NCBI GenBank assembly: GCA_947247005.1 | Contig: OX365947.1 | Coordinates: 7,421,030-7,485,029, forward strand | Source: Spisula solida | Taxonomy: Eukaryota > Mollusca > Bivalvia > Venerida > Mactridae | Direction: 5' to 3' | Length of the DNA stretch: 64,000 nt | Shown here: piece after piece, positions 51,801 to 58,548 of the stretch | Layout: each line of letters starts with the position of its first letter | Numbering within the stretch: the first letter of the stretch is position 1 | Translations under genes and position numbers: made by a program | The notes under the pieces: model-generated | What the model was told of the DNA's origin: nothing | The model's input: the letters and a program-made list of their open reading frames with translations, nothing else | The model's database searches: none

Positions 51801-54800
51801 AACACTATATTACAAGCACAGAAAATCTCAAATTCATGATTCAGGAAACCAGTCCGATTAAGTCATTTAGACAGACAAATGCCAGAAAGCTGTCTGACAT
51901 GTGGACTGATATTTGAAGGTTAGCAACTGGTCAGGCATTTGAACAGACAAAGTTTAGTAAGCTGTTTAGGGCTCGACACTAACACTGATCCGCTGGTCCG
52001 AGACCAGTGAAAATCCAGAAGGACCAGTGAAAATTCTGAAGGACCAGTAACTGTCCTTATTATTTACAAATTTGGCGATTTTGCCCTGACGGACCAGTGG
52101 CCAACATTGTTAGTGTCTAAGCCTGCTGTTTGACATTTGGGCTGACCAAGGCTAGAAACCGGTCGGGCATATGGACAGATAAAGCCTAGGAAGCTGTCTG
52201 ACATTTGAACTTAGTGAGCAAAGGCTAGAAACCTGTCAGACATTTGGACTGACAAAAGCTAGAAGCATGTCAACCAGTAAGTTACAAAATCTTTTCAACT
52301 AAACCCAAAACAAAGAGCCAATTCCAAGAAAGAGCCAGACATTTGAAAATTTATCATTGCAAATTGGATTTTGCTGGACAAGTGCTGGAGGGCAGACAGT
52401 CAATTCAGCAAAGTCTTCAATGGATACATAAGGAAGACGCTTTTCACTCTTGACGTTTTACAGCATACTGGAGGGCATTGTTTTTAAAAAAGGAGAAAAT
52501 ACAATACTGATCAGAAATAAAGGGTAATGGGGCTGAATTCATGAGATCAAAATTAGACCAAAAACACTTGTTTATAAATGTTTTTCAAACATATGTAGAC
52601 GGCAGCTGCACAAGTATTTTCATTATTATCTCCTACCATTATTTGGTAAACTTGTTTACATTATAAATCATGCACAGCATGGTGCATCAATACTGAATTT
52701 GATGTTCATCTCATCTCTTCCATTATTGCAACATATTTAATGCACACATTCCTTCATGTAATGAGATTAAAACATGCTATAATCAACTGTTTACATCTAT
52801 ATAATCAACTGTTTACATCTAGTAACTACAGCATGTTTTATTCACATTTTCAATTTTATATACTCCTGTATTCATATTTTAATTTTATATGTACTTGTAT
52901 GTTGCATGATTGCATATAAATTGATTTACAAATAATGTAAAGGAAATTTGAGTTGGGTTGTAATACAAGCACTACGTTAAAACTGAATCTTTTTTAACTT
53001 AATAGATAAACATCTTGTCAGTGTGCAGTGGCAAATAATATATTCATATTCAAGGCATGTAATTACCACGGTATGAATCCAGATACACTGATTCTAAGTT
53101 CCATCATAGAATTGTTCTGTTTTCATATGGCTCTGACGGAACTGAAAATCGATGTAACACTCGGATGGAACTCAGGATACATGACGTTTGAGTTCCATCA
53201 GACAATACATCTGATTCCTACCGTGATTACGCTACAAGGATTCCCCCAAGATCCGAAAGTTCTGCATCTATGATGCTTATATTAAATAATGTTTACTTTG
53301 TTTTACTTGTTTGAATTCTCAAACTCAGCAAAATTCATGAACAACTATTGAGAAGTCATTTAAATCTAATTACAGGACGTGATATCCCTACCACTGTCAA
53401 TTATTGTGCAAATGATTCCCTATAATAACATCTAAATTTCCAGTCAACCATGAATTGATTATAAGCATTTTTGTACCCATAATAAATTACTTTTTTAAGT
53501 CATAAATCTGCAGTAAATGTTGTAATCAGAATGAAAAATCAGGGCTCTCGCTACACTTTTGGGACTGGGGCCAGGGGCCCTTAGGTAGGGGAATTTTGCA
53601 TTGTTTTGAAGAAAAAGGGGAATTTTGTCTTTTATAAATATCAATACTATATAAATGTAATACATATAAAATAAACAAAAGGCCAATTCAAAGCTATAAC
53701 AACAGATAAAGCAATGACTGAATAGCATTTACAAGGACTCATCATTGATTTAAAAGAAAAAAAAAATTTTTTTGGAGGGGATTTTTTTCAGAAAATAGGG
53801 GAAAAATGTATATTCGGCCCCAAAAATGGTCAAATGAGAGCCCTGAAAAAACAAGCTATTATATTTGTACAATAAATATTTGAATTGAAAATATATATTT
53901 CATGTTGTAATATATGTGTAACGTAGTCACTAACATTCACATAAAATAAACCGAGAATAACTAATTGCATAAGAAACTTAAATGTTTTTCCAGAAGTAAG
54001 TTTATGTTGTATGTCTACCTTTAACATTTATTTTACTTTGATGTAGATGAAATCTCAAAATCTATTTGAATAATGGATATGAAAGTGGAGAAATGAATAA
54101 TATTCATAATTTCATAAATTTATGTGCAATACGGGAACATGAAATACACTCTTGATAAAAGTGATAAATTTTGTGAAGGTACAAGTTTTCTGACACACTT
54201 GAATGATCACAAATTTATCATGCTACATAAAATTTAATAATACATCTATCGAGTACTTAATATTTTAGTGACATGAAAAATATTTATTATTTGCTTTCTA
54301 TGGATTACGGAGATTTTTCAGTGAAAATAACAGTGAAATTACCACTTTGTTATTTTCACTGTTTGAGAAGCTGGTTCCAGTATCGTTCAGAAAAAGTAAC
54401 GTAACGTCAACAGCGCCGGGCTTTAAAATGTACGTTACGTCACCATGACGTCACAATTGTCACGTCGTGACGTTCCAATTTCGCCGTGATTTTTCCAATT
54501 AAGCCAATTACGGTACACTTTTAAGAGAAATTAAAGCATATAATAAACAGAAAATTTGTTGATTTTTGGTGAAAGATCAATTTTATTTCACTCGTGATCA
54601 CAGAAAATCAATATTTTCACGAGTGGCGTATCACTCGATGAAATAAAATACGATCTTACACCAAAATCAACAAATATCCTCTATATATTAAATAGTATCA
54701 TAGAGTCAAAATAAATGCTGTTGAGCAGCAAGTGATATATATCTGCATTTGCAGGCCTCAACAAATATTTTTAAAAGAGCTTGTCCTGCAATATAGACAA

Positions 54801-57792
54801 AGAAGAACACCCCGAAATCTTAATTGTCCTGCTATATAAATAAAGAAGGAAGATATTGTGCAGGACGAGCGGACGAGTGGATTCATTGAGGCCTGATTTG
54901 AAATATTGGCAATTTCTGAAAATAAGTTAAAGAACAATTATTTATAACTGGCACCAGCAAACTCAATAAGGACTCCAAAAAAGCTAGAATGGGAGATAAA
55001 TGGGACACCATAGGTATTTGAAAATCAAAGGAAAATTCTTTTGTATAATCATAAAATAATTTCTTTAATTTTACATTAACTAGTTCAAAGTTCTGAGATG
55101 ATACCAAAAGGTTTTTATGTTACCAACCGAAAGTGCTAGGAATAATTAAAAGTTCTTAAAAGCACTTCTTTCTAGTCTACATGTATACTTATAAGTTTAA
55201 ATGTATTAATTGTATAAAATAAGTGTTGCCCAACTCAACCATCCTTTGCTAACAAAACTTCTGTATTTTTTATTTACAAAATTACACAATCCTACACAAT
55301 TTGACAAATGACATTTATTTTATAATGACAAATTATACAAAATAACAAAATGTGAACTAAATTAATTCCATCATTTAATATGTACACAAAACATGAAAAA
55401 CTATATGTTTTCATACAAAGCGCTCGCTATTGTTAACGGCCTCCAGGTTAAATCTGACATCACATGTATCTTAATATTAAGAAGCAATTTGAACTGTAAA
55501 CAAACTCTATGATTTTTTTCGTTTCAAATTGGTGTCCTGGGTCTCCCACACTAGTCCTCTTTGAAGACGCTGGATATATTTAGGAGGCAATTTAATTAAT
55601 AACCTTTTTTATATTTAGATTCAACATTTATTTTGATTGGATAATATTGTGTATGATTTTTTAGGGCAGTGATTTTTTTCGCTTCTTTGGGAAAGGGTCT
55701 GGGTCCATTCAGATGGGGAATTTTCGCGTCGTGAAAACTTGAAATTGAGAATTTTCATGTAGCAGAAAGGCCAAATAAAACAGAAAAAGAGGTTACATGT
55801 GACTGTTTACTGGTTTCTGTAAACTGTTATGCTTGACCCCTTGTCAAAAATGCTCATAACTTTGTCATTTTATGTCCGATTTTGAATTTTTTTTTTTTAA
55901 AGGTTCATTGGGAATTTCTCCCTTCAAATTTGGGAAAACTATAGCCTTTTTCATATTGGGAAGGTACCGCTTACCGGTAGCAAACAAAGAAGGAAAAAAA
56001 TCAATGTATGGTCCCATGATGGATGCATATTCCAATTACTGAGGGCAAATTCATGGCATAACAATTAAATTTATAGGGGCAGACAAACAGGGGTGTGGGA
56101 AATCCCTGCTTGAGCTACCAAGGACAAATGATGAAACTGATGCTCGGATGCCACCGTCTGGATGGAACAACTAGAGGCATTGATCAGTCCCTATACCACT
56201 TTATATTGTTGAGAAACATGACATTGACAGTTACTTGTATGTGAAACTTTATCCAAGAAAATTCAAATTAAAAAGGGGGCATAATTAACTAAATTAAAAT
56301 CATAAAATAGTTATTGCCTTTGGCAAGTTGCATTGACTTAGGAGTAGGATCATCATAGATGATGGTTTAGCAAGTGTTAGTAAGATTAAATATGATACCA
56401 TGATGGCATGGACAATAGGTGTGATAAATTGATAATGATAAACAAATTTAGGTAAAAAGGGCCATAAATTGCATTAAACTCAACCTAGACTTGATTTATC
56501 ATATTAATTATTATATGTTACAACAGGAAAGGCTAGAGTGTAAAATTGAAGTACAGTAAAGAATGTGTTAAAGACCACTTGCAAACAAAGACCATTATTA
56601 CACAGCCTGTCTGCAAAGACCAAAGTGCTAATCTCCAATCAGACCATTTTCAAGTGATATTTAGCCTCTGTCAACAAAGACCACTTGTCAATTATAACAA
56701 AGACCTAAATATACATGTATATTTAGGTCTTTGATTATAAGCAACACCTTAGGACTGGCTGGCCAATAGCAAGTCCATTATGTGACAAGGGACATGTACT
56801 GGTAATTGTCACATGTATACTAGCCAATTGACACAGGCTGCAAGTGTAGGCATTCTAAATACAGTACGACCTCTCCAGAGCCTCCCTCTGTATAGCAACA
56901 ACCTCTACAACATTGAACAATACCTTATTAACAATATTTTTTGAACAATACCTTATTAACAATATTTTTCTTAGACTATATTTACTCTAAACTTTACAAT
57001 ATTTACAGTCCCCAAAGGGCGTTGTTGTACAGAAGTTGTACTGTTAGTGTACTCATCTCAATGCCTGAACTAGCCTATAGATGCTATCAATGCTACATCA
57101 ATAATTAATAACATTTGTTCAAATTGTAACTAGATCTACAAATGTAGTTCAGCAATGTCTGCATTATTAATTTGAAAATGATGTAACAAATCTATGTCAC
57201 AGAAGAGACACATACACATGATACATGTCTTTGTTTAAAGTGACAGATGAACCTATTCTATATATACCTCGCGTGTTGGCTCTGCGCTTTGTCTTTGAAA
57301 CAAGGGTGCAATAGCACCAATATTTTCTTCAAGAACATTCAGTAGGTTTTCTGCTTCATTGTCAAGTTCCTCTGATGTGAGAGCTTGGTCTGAATGAACA
57401 TTGTTATTCTCATCTTCATTGTTATTATCATTTTGTTCAACTGGTTCTGGTGTGTGAAACACTTGTTCATTGGAACCAGCCACTAACAAAAACGTAGAGT
57501 AACTGAGATCATGTGTACTACGTGGACGAAAAGTTCGAAGTTCACGGTAAAACGAAGTCCTAAATATTGCTTCAGGATCAATGTCTTTTCTGTAAATCTC
57601 TGAAGATCTCAAACGACTGTTGATTGAATCATGAAAATTCGTCTGTGTGTAGGCAGCTGTTTGGCCGAGGATTATTTCCTGAACTTCTGGATAGTTCACA
57701 AAATCACGGTTTAAACTGTTCAAGTCAGTTCTTAAAATACTCAACACAATAGCTATCTGAACAAGTCCGTCGGTAAAGTACTGTTTAAACAT
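29604..57792 (-). CDS. NFE2L1/NFE2L2-like (cnc): CNC-bZIP transcription factor, long Nrf1-like isoform (alternative first exon, 893 aa)
   Basis: Coding exon 57792-57268 replaces the short first exon; the other nine exons are shared. It ends at GAG|GTATAT in phase 0, the phase exon 2 needs. The N-terminus MFKQYFTDG and a hydrophobic run [11 protein letters not shown] align with the NHB1 anchor of Nrf1/TCF11, followed by [17 protein letters not shown], very close to human Nrf1 EIILGPSSAYTQTQFHN. By family knowledge such proteins insert in the ER membrane, are N-glycosylated, retrotranslocated by p97, deglycosylated by NGLY1 and cut by DDI2, then induce proteasome genes. The shared exons carry about 18 N-x-S/T sequons, which fits that route. 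The segment EENIGAIAP just before the junction matches Nrf1 EDLGAVAP, so the Nrf1-type order runs on across the splice. That both isoforms are expressed is inference. Confidence 0.88.
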
Positions 57793-58548
57793 TTTGCGGT
57801 ATTTCCGACTTTCTAGAACAACCTTTTCTTTCTTTGTTTTGACGCGCACGTGTTAAGAGTAACCTCCCTTGATGGCACGATGAGGAATATTCTATAAATA
57901 GTAACAGATCTACATGTAACAAACGCTGAAACCGGTCGGTCTAAACCTAGGTAACAGCCCTTGTCGGGTTAGTCATTGTGCCGAAAGAGTCATAAACATA
58001 ATTCAAACCCGTATACACAGTGTCTTGTCCAAACAACAGAGTTCTCCTTCGGTTTTTCCGAAATTTAGAGGTATCAAACGGCGTTCTGTTCCGTCTCCAA
58101 TGTGATTCAGCGGAATTGAATTTGACGTCATCAAACGCATGCGCACTTTATTCTACCTCATTACTTCCGGCTACAGGTGCGATGACCCAATAATATTGAT
58201 ACACCATTGACAATTATGTTGTCGTGACCCAACGAGTCGAACTTAAACTAAAAGTGGGATCTTTCAATACCCTTAACTCACTTTAGGTGACCAGGTACAC
58301 AAATTCTGGGCAAAATAATGAATTGAAACGATAACACACCTGTATAATATTAATAATCATCAATTGCCAAATTTAATGCTAACGTAATACTTAAGCCCCA
58401 AGTTACGAACAGAGCCAACTTGATAACTGTCCTGTTGGCACTGTTTTAAGACGTTTAATTAAATAAATAAAATCATAAAAATGTAAAATTCACTCACCTG
58501 AGGCACACACTGGTTATGTGCTGGAATAATTTGCTCTAATTCCATCAT
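29604..58548 (-). CDS. NFE2L1/NFE2L2-like (cnc): CNC-bZIP transcription factor, short Nrf2-like isoform (10 coding exons, 735 aa)
   Basis: Spliced CDS: 58548-58498, 48949-48818, 43160-43061, 38958-38873, 38164-38027, 35933-35742, 33887-33581, 32545-32279, 31933-31839, 30443-29604. All introns are GT-AG and all phases agree; the total is 2208 nt including the stop. By family, this is a nuclear activator that pairs with small Maf proteins on antioxidant/Maf elements and is held in the cytosol by Keap1. Visible parts in order: Neh2 with DLG (res. 31-33) and ETGE (93-96), two polyQ tracts, Neh5-like [15 protein letters not shown] (about 269-283), DSAVS (441-445), HNHTY (544-548), CNC domain (about 585-620), basic region (621-640), leucine zipper, and Neh3 VFLVP (713-717). 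The start MMELE matches vertebrate Nrf2 (MMDLE) and the first junction is at the same place as in NFE2L2. It is about 20% longer than human Nrf2 (605 aa). Exon joins are inferred, not seen in a transcript. Confidence 0.93.
30482..30816. mobile_element. Nested Tc1/mariner-like MITE copies next to exon 10
   Basis: Termini of the type TACAGTCAGGTCTC occur at 30571 (paired with GAGACCGGACTGTA ending at 30746), and an outer pair lies at 30483 and about 30816. The internal block TGTATCAATTCAGTATA occurs twice (about 30557 and 30664). One terminus lies only about 40 bp from the exon 10 acceptor. Confidence 0.6.
31231..31296 (-). ncRNA. Hammerhead-ribozyme-like motif (Penelope-like element remnant)
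   Basis: On the minus strand: CTGATGA (31280-31274), stem II GGCTTT/AAAGCC closed by GTG (31272-31258), GAAA (31257-31254), a minimal 2-bp stem III with loop, then the expected U-H at 31247-31246. An outer stem I pairs TCATAA (31296-31291) with TTATGA (31236-31231). This is the minimal type I arrangement known from the terminal repeats of Penelope-like elements. One extra A stands between the core and stem II and the inner part of stem I is poorly paired, so it may be inactive. It is on the sense strand of the CNC gene, in intron 9. Confidence 0.55.
31438..31566. repeat. 49-bp inverted repeat with degenerate hammerhead-like core
   Basis: Arms 31438-31486 and 31516-31566 are nearly perfect complements around a 29-bp loop. 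Each arm holds GATAAAGCCTGTAAGGCGAAA, a decayed version of the CTGATGA-stem-GAAA arrangement seen 160 bp away. Probably head-to-head remnants of the same retroelement type. Confidence 0.6.
31839..31933 (-). CDS. NFE2L1/NFE2L2-like (cnc): Coding exon 9 (serine-rich, DSDSAVS motif)
   Basis: 95 nt encoding [12 protein letters not shown] then [19 protein letters not shown]. It aligns with Nrf1 DSDSGLSLDSSHSP and Nrf2 DSDSGISLNTSPS, the Neh6 region whose DSG(I/L)S is a GSK3-dependent beta-TrCP degron. Here Gly is replaced by Ala. Acceptor TTTACAG|GT, donor CAG|GTAATA, ends phase 0. Confidence 0.9.
31934..32278 (-). other. Intron 8
   Basis: 345 bp, donor GTAAGT, acceptor ATTTACAG. Apart from a C-run on the transcribed strand 37-46 nt after the donor (G-run 32232-32241 on the plus strand) I see nothing notable. 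Confidence 0.85.
32279..32545 (-). CDS. NFE2L1/NFE2L2-like (cnc): Coding exon 8 (acidic activation region)
   Basis: 267 nt starting with the last two bases of a Gly codon, then [14 protein letters not shown]. It contains [12 protein letters not shown] and ends with a strongly acidic block [20 protein letters not shown] and FSEMGLTD, similar in place and character to the acidic LLDEAMLDEI region of Nrf1. Sequons NSS, NIT and NNT are present. Donor GACA|GTAAGT, phase 1. A 10-G run lies just downstream on the plus strand (32,232-32,241). Confidence 0.9.
32546..33580 (-). other. Intron 7
   Basis: 1.0 kb; contains one nearly full SINE (32648-32836) and otherwise AT-rich unique DNA. Confidence 0.85.
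32648..32836 (-). mobile_element. tRNA-derived SINE, family A (most complete copy)
   Basis: Minus strand: degenerate tRNA head, CCAGTAATTCCCTTGCTAGA, then a GAGAAGCTGGCTT hairpin and a tail GGTGTCAAGAGTGAC. Inserted in intron 7 in sense orientation. Confidence 0.8.
33581..33887 (-). CDS. NFE2L1/NFE2L2-like (cnc): Coding exon 7 (polyQ tract 2, Neh5-like activation segment)
   Basis: 307 nt. A run of 14 glutamines is followed by [15 protein letters not shown], which aligns with Nrf1 LEQQWQDLMSIMEMQ and Nrf2 IEQVWEELLSIPELQ, the Neh5 (CBP-binding) segment. The rest is rich in N, T, S and M with five sequons (NVT, NGT, NAS, NVT, NNS), like the NST domain of Nrf1. Donor TCAG|GTTTGT; ends in phase 1. 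Confidence 0.92.
33888..35741 (-). other. Intron 6
   Basis: 1.85 kb of AT-rich DNA with no element I can delimit. Confidence 0.85.
35742..35933 (-). CDS. NFE2L1/NFE2L2-like (cnc): Coding exon 6 (polyQ tract 1)
   Basis: 192 nt, 64 residues, phase 0 at both ends. It contains an eight-glutamine run after MVYR, then [17 protein letters not shown] and a histidine/threonine-rich end. Sequons NGS, NSS and NHT are present. Acceptor TATTTCAG|TCT; donor CAA|GTGAGT (exon ends in A, still a strong donor). Low-complexity activation-type sequence; no family domain seen. Confidence 0.85.
35934..38026 (-). other. Intron 5
   Basis: 2.1 kb, AT-rich, with a SINE head at its 5' end (37919-37992). Nothing else is clear. 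Confidence 0.82.
37919..37992 (-). mobile_element. SINE family A head
   Basis: Plus-strand AGCCTGGGAACAAATCTGAA ... CTAGGC aligns with the tRNA-like head at 11.01-11.08 kb; the body is missing. Confidence 0.55.
38027..38164 (-). CDS. NFE2L1/NFE2L2-like (cnc): Coding exon 5 (N/P/Q-rich linker)
   Basis: 138 nt, 46 residues, phase 0 at both ends. It starts [14 protein letters not shown] and contains [12 protein letters not shown]. It is a low-complexity activation-region linker without a recognisable domain. Acceptor TGTTTCAG|TTT, donor CAG|GTTAGT. Inclusion is inferred from matching phases and splice signals; as a frame-neutral exon it could also be skipped. Confidence 0.82.
38165..38872 (-). 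other. Intron 4
   Basis: 0.7 kb; a foldback MITE (38261-38507) makes up a third of it. The flanks share a similar block (about 38190-38225 and 38520-38567, both with TTTTTCAGTTACA), as if a 40-bp segment was duplicated. Confidence 0.82.
38261..38507. mobile_element. Foldback MITE, CAGGCCCCGATCTCC termini
   Basis: Perfect outer 12-15 bp and imperfect arms to about 40 bp (GAAGCATCTCAACTTGAGCT and its complement). A diverged relative lies at 26.66-26.95 kb. Confidence 0.75.
38873..38958 (-). CDS. NFE2L1/NFE2L2-like (cnc): Coding exon 4 (second half of ETGE, proline-rich)
   Basis: 86 nt. The split codon G|GT completes ETGE, giving [12 protein letters not shown], followed by a proline run [12 protein letters not shown]. 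Human Nrf2 reads DEETGEFLPI and Nrf1 DGETGESFPA at this place. Acceptor GATTTCAG|GT, donor CAG|GTAGGT. It ends in phase 0, so exons 3 and 4 together (186 nt) form a frame-neutral cassette. Confidence 0.9.
39556..39704. mobile_element. Palindromic element, AATCCATCATGAG termini
   Basis: Arms of about 60 bp (GGATAAGGATATCTCACCC and GGTCGGATTTTAACCAGG parts) form a strong hairpin with a 20-bp loop. Confidence 0.8.
41066..41210. mobile_element. Mariner-like MITE with AAAGGGCGTTGTT
   Basis: Shares CAACAACCTCT, CTCCCAAAGGGCGTTGTT and TTGTACTGTA with 56860-57036; ends at TA. Confidence 0.6.
41882..42062. mobile_element. MITE, CAGGGGTGTAGAAATG termini
   Basis: 16-bp inverted termini around 150 bp; hAT-like CAGGGG end. 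No convincing target duplication. Confidence 0.65.
43061..43160 (-). CDS. NFE2L1/NFE2L2-like (cnc): Coding exon 3 (Neh2 helix, first half of ETGE)
   Basis: 100 nt, starting CAG|CAA and ending GAAACAG|GTACTT. It encodes [16 protein letters not shown] and so on to DGET plus the first base of a Gly codon. It continues the Neh2 helix and supplies D-G-E-T of the high-affinity Keap1 degron. Sequons NDT and NFT lie here. Missing from long-ORF searches because it is short; supported by frame, splice sites and the match to Nrf1 DGETGE. Confidence 0.9.
43354..43585. repeat. Dispersed repeat with AGTCCCCTACTGGTTT inverted ends
   Basis: Contains ACATACCAAGTTTCATAAAC and GACAGACAGAAGGCAAACC blocks that I recall from mollusc genomes. 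The open frame over it (43280-43555) is not a gene. Confidence 0.6.
45525..45659 (+). mobile_element. 5-bp-TSD MITE, copy 1
   Basis: 135 bp, CAGACCTAGACACTAAC to GTTAGTGTCGAGCCCTG, flanks TGGGG/TGAGG (4 of 5). Core CACTGGTCCGACAGGGCAAAA. Confidence 0.8.
46395..46735. mobile_element. MITE with TTTCCCCATCCC termini
   Basis: Ends AGGCC...AAAATATT...TTTCCCCATCCC and the inverse, with GGGTAGGTAGG motifs inside both ends; related to 25126-25421. Confidence 0.65.
46930..47260. repeat. Dispersed repeat block, partly repeated at 50.40-50.60 kb
   Basis: Shared words include AAGAAGTCGTACA, TTGAATTGTA, CAGGTGCTTTTG and AGTCATACAA, in the same order in both places. Confidence 0.55.
48023..48296. mobile_element. 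MITE, CAGAGCTACAGATAAG termini
   Basis: 274 bp with 16-bp inverted termini; flanks GATACAT/AATACAT match 6 of 7. Confidence 0.72.
48818..48949 (-). CDS. NFE2L1/NFE2L2-like (cnc): Coding exon 2 (Neh2, DLG degron)
   Basis: Encodes 44 residues beginning [16 protein letters not shown], nearly identical to vertebrate Nrf1/Nrf2 D(M/I)[14 protein letters not shown]. This is the weak-affinity Keap1 site (DLG) followed by VFD and a long charged helix rich in E, R and K. In Nrf2 that helix carries the lysines ubiquitinated by Cul3-Keap1; here the visible helix has few lysines ([18 protein letters not shown]). Acceptor TTTTTCAG|GAC and donor AAG|GTAACT, phase 0 at both ends. This is the junction both first exons use. 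Confidence 0.95.
49257..49350. repeat. Three tandem 35-bp copies
   Basis: Unit contains TATTTAATGCTGATCTTAAC and TAACCCCA. Confidence 0.85.
49753..50108. mobile_element. 5-bp-TSD MITE, longer 356-bp member
   Basis: Perfect 17-bp termini CAGGGCTCAACACTAAC / GTTAGTGTCAAGCCCTG (one mismatch in loop-side base), perfect AGTAT duplication (49748-49752, 50109-50113). Confidence 0.88.
50124..50278 (+). mobile_element. 5-bp-TSD MITE, copy 2
   Basis: 155 bp, CAGGCCTAGACACTAAC to GTTAGTGTCGAGCCCTG, perfect AAAAG duplication (50119-50123, 50279-50283). Only 15 bp from the previous element. Confidence 0.88.
51870..52290. repeat. Degenerate tandem array (GCTGTCTGACATTTGGACTG type) split by a MITE
   Basis: Roughly 40-bp repeats with AAGCTGTCTGACAT, GGCTAGAAACCTGTC and similar words on both sides of the MITE at 51967-52125. 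Confidence 0.75.
51967..52125 (-). mobile_element. 5-bp-TSD MITE, copy 3 (reverse orientation)
   Basis: 159 bp, TAGGGCTCGACACTAAC to GTTAGTGTCTAAGCCTG, perfect CTGTT duplication (51962-51966, 52126-52130). Confidence 0.87.
53540..53845. mobile_element. MITE, CAGGGCTCTC termini
   Basis: 306 bp; ends CAGGGCTCTC / GAGAGCCCTG, flanks AAAAT/AAAAA. Interior TATTCGGCCCCAAAAATGG links it to the element at 28278. Confidence 0.72.
55667..56006. mobile_element. [20 protein letters not shown] termini
   Basis: 340 bp; right end CAAAGAAGGAAAAAAATCAATG mirrors the left; flanks TAGGG/TATGG (4 of 5). Same group as 28278-28644. Confidence 0.65.
56698..56733. mobile_element. 36-bp perfect palindrome with 7-bp TSD (terminus-only element)
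   Basis: Perfect inverted repeat starting CAAAGACCTAAATATACA, without spacer, flanked by ATTATAA on both sides (56691-56697, 56734-56740). Termini equal those of the 499-bp element at 3510. Confidence 0.85.
56860..57036. mobile_element. Mariner-like MITE
   Basis: TACAGTACGACCTCTC left end, CAACAACCTCT, CCCCAAAGGGCGTTGTT and GTTGTACTGTTA right end. Contains a direct 29-bp duplication (TTGAACAATACCTTATTAAC). Confidence 0.6.
57268..57792 (-). CDS. NFE2L1/NFE2L2-like (cnc): Coding exon 1L (Nrf1-like NHB1/NTD start)
   Basis: Encodes 175 residues. The open frame continues upstream to a TAA at 57853-57855, but the first ATG is at 57790-57792; the GTG at 57847-57849 is not a likely animal start. 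The hydrophobic NHB1 anchor is at about residues 8-20 and the conserved [13 protein letters not shown] block at about 37-49. A DIDPEAIF segment aligns with Nrf1 SIDLDNYF. A hydrophobic FLLVAG stretch lies roughly where human Nrf1 is cut by DDI2 (W-L). The end is rich in N, E and D with [19 protein letters not shown], an acidic NTD tail. The exon sits inside the first intron of the short form, 756 bp from its ATG. Confidence 0.88.
57793..58200 (-). promoter_or_regulatory. Candidate promoter/5' UTR of the long (Nrf1-like) isoform
   Basis: A more GC-rich stretch upstream of exon 1L, with no clear TATA box. It holds ACTTCCGG (58163-58170, ETS/GABP type), CGCATGCGC (58136-58144, nuclear respiratory factor 1 type), TGACGTCA (58123-58130, a full palindromic CRE) and CACGTG (57847-57852, E-box). 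ETS plus NRF-1 type sites within about 50 bp are typical of TATA-less housekeeping promoters. It lies inside the first intron of the short form. No transcript evidence is available here. Confidence 0.5.
58498..58548 (-). CDS. NFE2L1/NFE2L2-like (cnc): Coding exon 1S (Nrf2-like start)
   Basis: Encodes [17 protein letters not shown] (17 residues, phase 0), then CAG|GTGAGT. Human NFE2L2 exon 1 encodes MMDLELPPPGLPSQQ and joins the next exon at the same point, before D(M/L)DLI. The two tandem ATG codons are conserved in pattern. It is too short to find by ORF length alone; I found it by looking for a partner to the Neh2 exon. The alternative, that these codons are chance, is unlikely given start, length, donor and phase together. 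Confidence 0.88.

Larger units (their letters stand above)
48950..57267 (-). other. Intron 1 (8.3 kb from exon 1L; 9.5 kb from exon 1S)
   Basis: Long first intron. It contains three tandem 35-bp copies (49.26-49.35 kb), a cluster of 5-bp-TSD MITEs, a degenerate tandem array (51.87-52.29 kb), GC-richer CRE-like DNA at 54.37-54.48 kb, and mariner-like and palindromic elements at 56.7-57.04 kb. No coding exon is supported between exons 1L and 2. Confidence 0.8.

Noticed and set aside
57790..57849. Earlier start of the long isoform at 57849
   Set aside because: The codon is GTG, and the first ATG (57792) gives the family-typical N-terminus.
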